Shown: positions 31,774 through 37,041 of the stretch, piece by piece
Layout of the letters: each line of letters begins with the position of its first letter
How positions within the stretch are numbered: the first letter of the stretch is position 1
DNA from: Halomonas nitroreducens
Lineage (GTDB): Bacteria > Pseudomonadota > Gammaproteobacteria > Pseudomonadales > Halomonadaceae
Reading direction: 5' to 3'
Assembly: GCF_003966155.1 (NCBI RefSeq)
Contig: NZ_RXNS01000027.1
Span: forward strand, 1 to 37,041
DNA: 37,041 nucleotides
Translations under genes and position numbers: made by a program
Notes under the pieces: generated by a model
The model's database searches: none
What the model saw: only the letters and a program-made list of their open reading frames with translations
What the model was told of the DNA's origin: nothing

Positions 31774-31824
31774 ATGAACGCATCACAATGCACAGTCGGT
31801 CCGATCCAGTGGTGGCGCTCCTGA
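31774..31824 (+). CDS. trpL: trpGDC leader peptide with tandem Trp codons
   Basis: A 16-codon frame between trpE and trpG encodes MNASQCTVGPIQWWRS. Two adjacent Trp codons (31810-31815) come three codons before TGA (31822-31824), the classic form of an attenuation leader peptide. It is followed at the right distance by competing RNA arms and an intrinsic terminator that ends 110 bases before trpG. No ribosome site precedes the ATG (CTATTGCCCC), yet the predicted transcript start falls at or near the ATG, so it may be translated from a leaderless end. Stalling at W13/W14 when charged Trp tRNA is scarce would permit trpGDC expression. Separate attenuation of trpGDC is known in P. putida. Confidence 0.85.
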   Translation: MNASQCTVGPIQWWRS

Positions 31825-31880
31825 GCGAGGGGCGGCACGCTTGCGACCGAAGGAAATGCCGCCGTCAGGGCGGCATTTTT
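31812..31880 (+). promoter_or_regulatory. trpGDC transcription attenuator (arms 1-4)
   Basis: Arm 1 (31812-31821, GTGGCGCTCC, covering the second Trp codon) pairs with arm 2 (31829-31838, GGGGCGGCAC) with one mismatch and one G-U. Arm 2 holds GGCGGCA (31831-31837), which pairs perfectly with TGCCGCC of arm 3 (31857-31863): the antiterminator. Arm 3 pairs perfectly with the second GGCGGCA copy in arm 4 (31869-31875): the terminator. Arms 1:2 and 3:4 exclude 2:3. A ribosome stalled at the Trp codons covers arm 1, frees arm 2 for arm 3 and prevents termination. Confidence 0.85.
31854..31880 (+). terminator. Intrinsic terminator of the trpG attenuator
   Basis: A perfect 10-bp stem AAATGCCGCC/GGCGGCATTT (31854-31863 and 31869-31878) with a 5-base loop GTCAG, and five T at 31876-31880. 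It lies 110 bases before the trpG ATG and 113 after the trpE stop, so it can regulate trpGDC and also end trpE transcripts. Confidence 0.9.
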
Positions 31881-31990
31881 GTGTCTGCACATCCCTGCAC
31901 GGCTGGCCCCGACACCAGGACGCCCCGGACGCCGACCGGGTGACCATACCGCTTTCGAACGCTGATGATGGATAACAGGACGCTATTGCC

Positions 31991-32575
31991 ATGTCCGTGC
32001 TGATGATCGACAACTACGACAGTTTCACCTTCAACGTGGTGCAGTACCTTGGCGAGTTGGGGGCCGATGTGGCCACCTACCGCAACGACGCCATCACCCT
32101 GGAGCAGATCGAGGCCCGCGCTCCGAGCCACCTGGTGATCTCGCCGGGCCCCTGCACGCCCAACGAGGCGGGGATCTCCATGGCGGCGATCCGCCACTTC
32201 GCCGGCCGCCTGCCGATCCTCGGCATCTGCCTGGGGCACCAGGCCATCGGCCAGGTCTACGGCGGCAAGGTGCTGCGCGCTCCCCAGGTGATGCATGGCA
32301 AGACCTCGCGCATCCGCCACCTCGGGGTGGGGGTCTTCGCCGGCCTCGAGGATCCCCTGGAGGTCACTCGCTATCATTCGCTGGTGGTGGAGCGCGAGAG
32401 CCTGCCGGACTGCCTGGAGGTCACCGCCTGGACCGACGCCGATGATGTTACCCCCGGGCTGGTGATGGGCATGCGCCACCGCGAGCTGGATATCGAGGGC
32501 GTCCAGTTCCACCCCGAATCGATCCTCACGCGCCAGGGCCACGAGCTGCTGGCCAACTTTCTTGAGCGTCGCTGA
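31991..32575 (+). CDS. trpG: Anthranilate synthase component II (glutamine amidotransferase)
   Basis: TrpG hydrolyses glutamine and passes ammonia to TrpE; in many bacteria with a single copy it also serves PabB in folate synthesis. The 194-residue class I amidotransferase opens with LMIDNYDSFTFNVVQYLGELG. The catalytic cysteine is about C80 in ILGICLGHQAIGQVYGG, and the His-Glu pair is in VQFHPESILT near residue 180. The ATG at 31991 has a modest CAGGA upstream. trpD follows after about 30 bases with a good ribosome site. If it is also the PabA of this organism, the attenuator upstream would link folate supply to tryptophan; whether another pabA exists outside the window cannot be seen. Confidence 0.97.
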   Translation: MSVLMIDNYDSFTFNVVQYLGELGADVATYRNDAITLEQIEARAPSHLVISPGPCTPNEAGISMAAIRHFAGRLPILGICLGHQAIGQVYGGKVLRAPQVMHGKTSRIRHLGVGVFAGLEDPLEVTRYHSLVVERESLPDCLEVTAWTDADDVTPGLVMGMRHRELDIEGVQFHPESILTRQGHELLANFLERR

Positions 32576-32605
32576 TACGTGCCATTGCCAAAGGAGAAGA
32601 CGGCC

Positions 32606-33625
32606 ATGCAGATGCGGGAAGCCCTCGGCGCGGTGATGCGCCGCGAGGACCTTAGCTTCGACCAGACCCACCGGGTGATGATGACCATCATGACCGGGGA
32701 GGCCACCGACGCCCAGGTCGCCGCCTTCCTGATGGGCATGGCGATGAAGGGCGAGTCCGCCGAGGAGATCAGCGCCGCCGCCCAAGTGATGCGCGAGCTG
32801 ATGACGCCGGTGCGGCTGAGCGCCGAGAACGTGGTGGACATCGTCGGCACCGGCGGTGACGGTGCCAACCTGTTCAATGTTTCCACCGCGGCGAGTTTTG
32901 TCGCCGCCGCCGGCGGGGCCCACGTGGCCAAGCACGGCAACCGCGGGGTGTCGTCGTCCTCGGGCAGCGCCGACCTGTTCGCCGTGGCCGGCATCGACCT
33001 GGACCTGGACCCGGGACAGGTGGAGCGTTGCATCGAGGAGGTCGGCGTCGGCTTCATGTTCGCGCCCAACCACCATCCGGCCATGCGCCATGCCATCACG
33101 GCGCGCCGCGAGATGGGGGTGCGAACCCTGTTCAACATCCTGGGACCGCTGACCAACCCGGCCGGGGCTCCCAACCAGCTGCTGGGCGTCTACTCGGCCT
33201 CGCTATTGCCGCTGATGGCCGAGGTGCTGCGTCGCCTGGGCAGCGAGCACGTGCTGGTGGTCTGCGCCGAGGACGGCCTGGACGAGATCTCGCTGGCGGC
33301 GCCGACCCGGGTGGCGGAGCTCAAGGACGGCGAGATCCGCGAGTACACCATCGCCCCCGAGGACTTCGGCATTGCCCGCCACGACCTCGACGCCCTGCGG
33401 GTGCAGACCGCCGAGGACAGCCTGCGCCTGGTGGAGCAGGCCCTGGTGGGCGAGGGGCCGGCGGCGGACATCGTGGCGCTCAACGCCGGGGCGGCCCTCT
33501 ATGCCGCCGGGGTCGCCGACACCCTCGAGGAGGGCGTCGCCATGGCCCAGGATGCCCAGGATGCCAAGCTGGCCCTGGAGAAGCTCAAGGAACTGACCAA
33601 CTTCACCCGCGTCTTCGCCCAGTAG
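32606..33625 (+). CDS. trpD: Anthranilate phosphoribosyltransferase
   Basis: TrpD transfers phosphoribose from PRPP to anthranilate. The 339 residues are the usual length. The PRPP-binding GTGGDG is at residues 81-86 in VDIVGTGGDGANLFNVSTAASFVAAAGG, and KHGNRGVSSSSGSAD follows at about 109. LFNILGPLTNPAGAPNQLLGVY is the anthranilate-side block. The ATG at 32606 is chosen because AAGGAGA lies 8 bases upstream; an in-frame GTG at 32579 has none. It is unfused, in the order trpG-trpD-trpC as in pseudomonads. trpC follows after 21 bases. Confidence 0.97.
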   Translation: MQMREALGAVMRREDLSFDQTHRVMMTIMTGEATDAQVAAFLMGMAMKGESAEEISAAAQVMRELMTPVRLSAENVVDIVGTGGDGANLFNVSTAASFVAAAGGAHVAKHGNRGVSSSSGSADLFAVAGIDLDLDPGQVERCIEEVGVGFMFAPNHHPAMRHAITARREMGVRTLFNILGPLTNPAGAPNQLLGVYSASLLPLMAEVLRRLGSEHVLVVCAEDGLDEISLAAPTRVAELKDGEIREYTIAPEDFGIARHDLDALRVQTAEDSLRLVEQALVGEGPAADIVALNAGAALYAAGVADTLEEGVAMAQDAQDAKLALEKLKELTNFTRVFAQ

Positions 33626-33646
33626 GCCGCCACCCAGGACACCGAC

Positions 33647-34453
33647 ATGACCGCACCTTCCGAGACCCCGACCATCCTGACCCGCATCCTGGCGCGCAAG
33701 GACGAGGAGGTCGTCGAGCGCCAACGGGCCGTGCCGGAGGCCGAGCTACTGCGCCTGGCCGCCGAGCAGTCCGCCCCGCGGGGCTTCGTGGCGGCGCTGG
33801 ATGAGCGCATCCGCGACGGCGATCCCGGCGTCATTGCCGAGATCAAGAAGGCCTCGCCGTCCAAGGGGGTGATCCGCGAGGACTTCCGTCCCGGCGAGAT
33901 CGCCGAGCGCTATGCCGCCGGCGGGGCGGCCTGCCTGTCGGTGCTCACCGATGCCGACTTCTTCCAGGGCCACGAGGACTTCCTGATCGAGGCCCGGGAG
34001 GCCTGCGCGCTGCCGGTGATCCGCAAGGACTTCATCACCCACGGCTACCAGGTCAGCGAGGCCCGTGCCATCGGCGCCGACTGCATCCTGCTGATCGTCG
34101 CCGCTCTCGACGATGAGCGCCTGGCGGATCTCCACCGCCAGGCGACCGAGCTCGGCATGGACGTGCTGGTCGAGGTCCACGATGCCCGGGAGCTGGAACG
34201 TGCCCTGGCGCTGGACCTGCGCCTGGTGGGCATCAACAATCGCGACCTGCACACCTTCGATACCCGGCTGGAGACCACCCTGGAGCTGCTGGAGCGCATC
34301 CCTCCCGAGGTGACCGTGATCACCGAATCCGGCATCCACACCCGTGGCGACGTGCTGCGCATGCGCGAGCACGATGTCCACGGTTTCCTGGTGGGCGAGG
34401 CCTTGATGCGTCGCGAGGATCCCGGCGAGGCCCTGCGCGAGCTGTTCTTCTAG
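33647..34453 (+). CDS. trpC: Indole-3-glycerol-phosphate synthase
   Basis: TrpC closes the indole ring from CdRP. The 268-residue TIM barrel is the single-function form (not fused to TrpF as in E. coli). VIAEIKKASPSKGVIREDF contains E65 and the conserved lysine K67. GGAACLSVLTDADFFQG, LPVIRKDFITHGYQVSEARAIGAD, VGINNRDLHTFDTRLETT and VITESGIHTRGDV are the remaining family blocks. It ends the trpGDC operon; trpF, trpB and trpA are not in the window. A GC hairpin follows at 34477-34507, and the next gene is convergent. Confidence 0.97.
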   Translation: MTAPSETPTILTRILARKDEEVVERQRAVPEAELLRLAAEQSAPRGFVAALDERIRDGDPGVIAEIKKASPSKGVIREDFRPGEIAERYAAGGAACLSVLTDADFFQGHEDFLIEAREACALPVIRKDFITHGYQVSEARAIGADCILLIVAALDDERLADLHRQATELGMDVLVEVHDARELERALALDLRLVGINNRDLHTFDTRLETTLELLERIPPEVTVITESGIHTRGDVLRMREHDVHGFLVGEALMRREDPGEALRELFF

Positions 34454-34476
34454 GTAGGCGCCGGCCGTCCGTCCCC

Positions 34477-34507
34477 GCTCGCCCCGGCTCATGCAGCCGG
34501 GGCGAGC
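34477..34507. terminator. Hairpin between trpC and the antiporter gene
   Basis: A perfect 13-bp stem GCTCGCCCCGGCT/AGCCGGGGCGAGC (34477-34489 and 34495-34507) with loop CATGC, between two convergent stops. No T tract on either strand, but the stem is very strong. Confidence 0.6.
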
Positions 34508-34528
34508 CCGTCGCAGGCAGGGGCAGGC

Positions 34529-36346
34529 TCAGCTGGCCGGCCGGGCCTCACGCGCGGGCGAGTCGGCGAAGATCAGGCTGACCAGGGTATCCCCCCGCCT
34601 CGGGGACAGGCCGCCCTCGGCGGTGGCCAGGCGAACACGACCGGACTGGCCGATACACAGCAGCGGGAGCCAGCGATTGCCGTGGGCATTGCGCTGATCC
34701 TCGAGCCGGGTCTTCTCGCCGAAGGCAATGCGGCGCAGCTCGCCCCCCTCGGCGACCAGCCGGGACAGCTTGGCGAAGGTCACGTCGCGCCCGAACAGCA
34801 GCGGCAGGTGGTCCAGGGCCTGGCCGTGGGGACGGTTGGCGCGTCGGCCCTCATCGACGGCCAGCCGGAAGACCCGGTCGCGGCCCAGCAGGTGCTCGAA
34901 GTGCAGCGCCGCCAGATCGTTGAGTTCGCGGTAGGGGGAGAGCGGCAGCAGGTAGCCGATGCCGCTGAGCTCCAGGTGCTGGGCGGCATGCTCCGAGAGC
35001 GGGTCGCCGTAGTAGGTGGCCAGCCCCGCCCGCTGGGCCAGCTGGATGGCATCCCAGCTGCTGTCGGCCAGCACTACGCTGACCCCGGCCGCCTGTAGTT
35101 GACTGCCCACCGCACGGGCCACCTGGTTGGCGCCGATGATCAGCACGCCGTCGGGGGAGGGGCGCTGCACCCCCAGCCAGCGGGCCAGGGGGCGCGACAG
35201 CAGACTCTGACTCACGACGGTACTGATGATCACCAGGAAGGTGACCGGCACCAGCATCTCGGCACCGGGCATGCCGATCTCCTCCAGGCGCAGGGCGAAC
35301 AGCGAGGCGGTGGCCGCCGCGACGATCCCCCGGGGCGAGATGAAGGCCAGCAGCGCCTTCTCGCGCAGTTCCAGCCGGCTGCCCAGGGTGCACAGCCACA
35401 CCGCCAGCGGACGGGCGACCCCCACCAGCACGGCGAGAAAGGCCCAGGCAGGCCAGCCCAGCAGCGCCAGCTGCTCCACCGTCAGCCGTGCGGCGAGCAG
35501 GATGAACAGCCCCGAGATGAGCAGTACCGACAGGGTCTCCTTGAACTCGATGATCGGCCGGGTCGGCACGCCCCGCATGTTGGCCAGCCAGGCGCCCATC
35601 ACCGTCACGGTCAGCAGCCCCGACTCGTGGAACAGCAGGTTGGACAGCGAGAACAGCGCCAGCATCATCATCAGGGTGCCGAAGCTGTGCAGCTGGCGGG
35701 GCAGCCAATGGCGGCGCAGCACCTGGCCCCACAGGTGGCCGCCGGCGATGCCCAGCCCAAAGCCGATCAGCGCGGTCTTGCCGAACAGCAGCAGGGTCTG
35801 GGTGGCGGCATCGCTGCCGGAGCCCAGGGCCACGAATTCGTAGACCAGCACCGCGCCGATGGCGCCCACCGGGTCGATCAGGATGCCCTCCCAGCGCAGG
35901 ATCTGGGTGAGGTGCTCCCGGGCGCGCAGGGTCTGCAGCATCGGCAGGATCACCGTGGGGCCGGTGACCACCAGCAGCGCCCCCAGCACGCTGGCCATCT
36001 CCCAGGACAGCGCCAGCAGGTAGTGCGCCGAGACGGTGGCGATCACCCCGGTGATCAGGGCTCCGCCGGTCACCAGGCGACGCACGGTATGGCCATGGCC
36101 GCCCAGTTCCCGGAAGTTCAGGGTTAGGCTGCCCTCGAAGAGGATCACCGCCACCGCCAGGGAGACCAGCGGGAACAGCAGGTCCCCGAACAGCGCATCG
36201 GGGTCGAGCAGCCCGGTGACCGGCCCCGCGGCAATGCCGGCCACCAGCAGCATGAGGATCGCCGGCAGCTTCAGCTGCCAGGCGAGCCATTGGCAGATCA
36301 GCGCCAGCAGGCCGATCGCCGCCAGGTCGAGGCCGGCATGCTCCAT
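34529..36346 (-). CDS. CPA1-type Na+(K+)/H+ antiporter with nucleotide-binding C-terminal domain
   Basis: A 605-residue membrane transporter. The first ~390 residues form about twelve helices of the NhaP-like Na+/H+ exchanger fold, with LPAILMLLVAGIAAGP, ILFEGSLTLNFREL and the ion-binding aspartate segment LRWEGILIDPVGAIGAVLVYE (D-P pair typical of CPA1). FISPRGIVAAATASLFAL is a second conserved block. The C-terminal ~190 residues form a cytosolic TrkA-N/RCK-like Rossmann domain (GVLIIGANQVARAVGSQLQAAGVSVVLAD), so activity may respond to nucleotides, followed by a TrkA-C-like end. Such proteins regulate ion and pH balance in halophiles; Na+ versus K+ preference cannot be read. The ATG at 36346 has ACGGAGCG upstream. 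Confidence 0.9.
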   Translation of the reverse strand: MEHAGLDLAAIGLLALICQWLAWQLKLPAILMLLVAGIAAGPVTGLLDPDALFGDLLFPLVSLAVAVILFEGSLTLNFRELGGHGHTVRRLVTGGALITGVIATVSAHYLLALSWEMASVLGALLVVTGPTVILPMLQTLRAREHLTQILRWEGILIDPVGAIGAVLVYEFVALGSGSDAATQTLLLFGKTALIGFGLGIAGGHLWGQVLRRHWLPRQLHSFGTLMMMLALFSLSNLLFHESGLLTVTVMGAWLANMRGVPTRPIIEFKETLSVLLISGLFILLAARLTVEQLALLGWPAWAFLAVLVGVARPLAVWLCTLGSRLELREKALLAFISPRGIVAAATASLFALRLEEIGMPGAEMLVPVTFLVIISTVVSQSLLSRPLARWLGVQRPSPDGVLIIGANQVARAVGSQLQAAGVSVVLADSSWDAIQLAQRAGLATYYGDPLSEHAAQHLELSGIGYLLPLSPYRELNDLAALHFEHLLGRDRVFRLAVDEGRRANRPHGQALDHLPLLFGRDVTFAKLSRLVAEGGELRRIAFGEKTRLEDQRNAHGNRWLPLLCIGQSGRVRLATAEGGLSPRRGDTLVSLIFADSPAREARPAS

Positions 36347-36441
36347 CGTCGTCGCGCTCCGTTGAATGAAAGGGCGCGAAGCCTAGCGTCGCCGGCCGTC
36401 ACATGCAATCCATTGGCTCGATGTGCGATGTCGATGTCGGT

Positions 36442-36642
36442 TCACCGCTGCCACCACCACAGGATCAGCGAGAGCACCGCACTGATCAGCAGCATGGTGG
36501 TGAGGGGAAAGTAGATGGTGGTATTGCCGCGGCGGATCAGAATATCGCCCGGCAGGTGCCCGAGGGGCAGCTTGCCGAGCCAGGGCCAGAGGACCCCGGC
36601 GGCGACCAGCAGCAGGCCGATAAGGATCAGCGTCTTGGACAT
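36442..36642 (-). CDS. DUF2905 small membrane protein
   Basis: A 66-residue protein with two membrane helices (LILIGLLLVAAGVLWPWL at the start and LTTMLLISAVLSLILWWW at the end). Between them is the family's LPLGHLPGDILIRRGNTTIYFPL, the recognisable DUF2905 core. Function unknown. The ATG at 36642 has GAGGAGG upstream, a strong ribosome site. It is followed by about 95 bases before the antiporter start, in the same direction, so co-transcription is possible. Confidence 0.88.
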   Translation of the reverse strand: MSKTLILIGLLLVAAGVLWPWLGKLPLGHLPGDILIRRGNTTIYFPLTTMLLISAVLSLILWWWQR

Positions 36643-36655
36643 CTCGCCTCCTCAT

Positions 36656-36877
36656 TGCCGGGGCTGTTCAGGCGACCGTTCCCGGGGTGCCGGACCATCG
36701 AGGAGGCGCTGTGAACCCTTCCCTAGGCGCTACCGACGCCCCGCGGCGCTGCTCCGCTTGCAGGGCCGGTGCTGCCATCCCTGGCCAGCTCGCGCGGAGC
36801 AGTGCTCCTCACCCATGGCGTAGGACCTCCTCTGCGAACAGTCGCCTGTGCCCGTGTTGTGTGCCGTGTCTAACCGT
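36656..36877. other. Structured intergenic stretch, possible dispersed repeat
   Basis: About 220 bases without a gene, rich in inverted repeats. GCGCTGCTCCGC (36746-36757) can pair with GCGGAGCAGTGC (36794-36805) with one wobble; GGAGCA-G-TGCTCC (36796-36808) is an alternative small palindrome overlapping the second arm. No recognised RNA family. It may hold the terminator of the dehydrogenase gene and the DUF2905 promoter. Confidence 0.4.
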
Positions 36878-37041
36878 TCAGCCGGCCCGCCGGAGCGCCT
36901 CCAGCAGGCCCTGCAGCGGATGCGGCAGGGCGCTATCCGAGAGCCGCTTGGCCTGGCTGCGGCAGGAGTAGCCGCTGGCCAGCAGGCGGCCGGCGTTGGC
37001 CGGGTCCTCCACCCGCGGCTGCCAGGACTGGGCGTAGATGG
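36878..37041 (-). CDS. Probable FAD-linked/Fe-S dehydrogenase, C-terminal end (YdiJ-like; truncated by window edge)
   Basis: The right edge holds the last 53 codons of a leftward gene, ending TGA at 36880-36878. The residues IYAQSWQPRVEDPANAGRLL, followed by ASGYSCRSQAKRLSD and HPLQGLLEALRRAG, match my memory of the C-terminus of the large FAD-plus-iron-sulfur proteins related to YdiJ/D-2-hydroxyglutarate dehydrogenase, where 'G(Y/F)SCRSQ.KR' and a final 'HP.Q.LLE' are conserved. With so little sequence the exact substrate cannot be told. No start or operon partner is visible. Confidence 0.6.
   Translation of the reverse strand, partial: IYAQSWQPRVEDPANAGRLLASGYSCRSQAKRLSDSALPHPLQGLLEALRRAG

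Noticed and set aside
30035..31786. Minus-strand open frame of about 583 codons opposite trpE
   Set aside because: TrpE is certain; the mirror frame is compositionally biased (Gln/His/Arg/Gly) and lacks a ribosome site or domain.

Overview
This GC-rich window (about two thirds G+C by eye) looks like chromosomal core DNA of a halophilic gammaproteobacterium, most likely Halomonas or a close relative. The case rests on a class I polyhydroxyalkanoate (PHA) synthase with a Ser-Tyr-Cys-Ile-Gly box, a phasin next to it, a CPA1-type Na+/H+ antiporter with a cytosolic nucleotide-binding tail, and gammaproteobacterial gene orders: smrB divergent from prmB-aroC, miaB-ybeZ-ybeY-corC-lnt, rpe...gph-trpE, and trpGDC split from trpE as in pseudomonads. 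No phage, insertion sequence, CRISPR array, tRNA or rRNA was recognised. The genus call is inference from families and gene order.

Layout: the 3' end of a YeiH-type exporter (3-239); pntA-pntB transhydrogenase (500-3530); gpsA-sixA-ABM monooxygenase (3637-5526); a leftward AEC transporter with a 35-residue membrane microprotein (5523-6580); two alpha/beta hydrolases and a patatin phospholipase (6693-9602); smrB leftward (9606-10181), divergent from prmB-aroC (10306-12368); a PHA block of a small DUF6489-like protein, a phasin and phaC (12429-15402); the leftward RNA/envelope operon miaB-phoH-ybeY-corC-lnt (20969-15572); an SH3/coiled-coil membrane protein and a thiopurine methyltransferase; a YajG-like lipoprotein; a GNAT acetyltransferase; a periplasmic gamma-glutamyltransferase; rpe, a GIY-YIG protein and mscS; ndh leftward; gph and the tryptophan genes trpE and trpGDC (29335-34453); a leftward antiporter, a DUF2905 protein and the 3' end of a probable FAD/Fe-S dehydrogenase.

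The most notable find is regulatory. Each half of the split tryptophan pathway has its own Trp-codon leader peptide. Upstream of trpG a complete attenuator can be read: a 16-codon peptide with tandem Trp codons (31774-31824), mutually exclusive RNA arms 1 to 4, and an intrinsic terminator with a T tract (31854-31880). A perfect TTGACA on the trpE stop codon suggests that the leader transcript starts at or very near the leader ATG. Upstream of trpE is a second leader peptide ending Trp-Arg-Trp (30076-30168), with a less clear terminator. miaB, whose product modifies Trp tRNA next to the anticodon, lies in the same window. Other structures of interest are a perfect 15-bp hairpin between phasin and phaC, in-frame tandem repeats in the phasin and patatin tails, a heptanucleotide array just after the lnt stop, an inverted pair of DnaA-box-like sites, and a MerR-type palindrome upstream of pntA.
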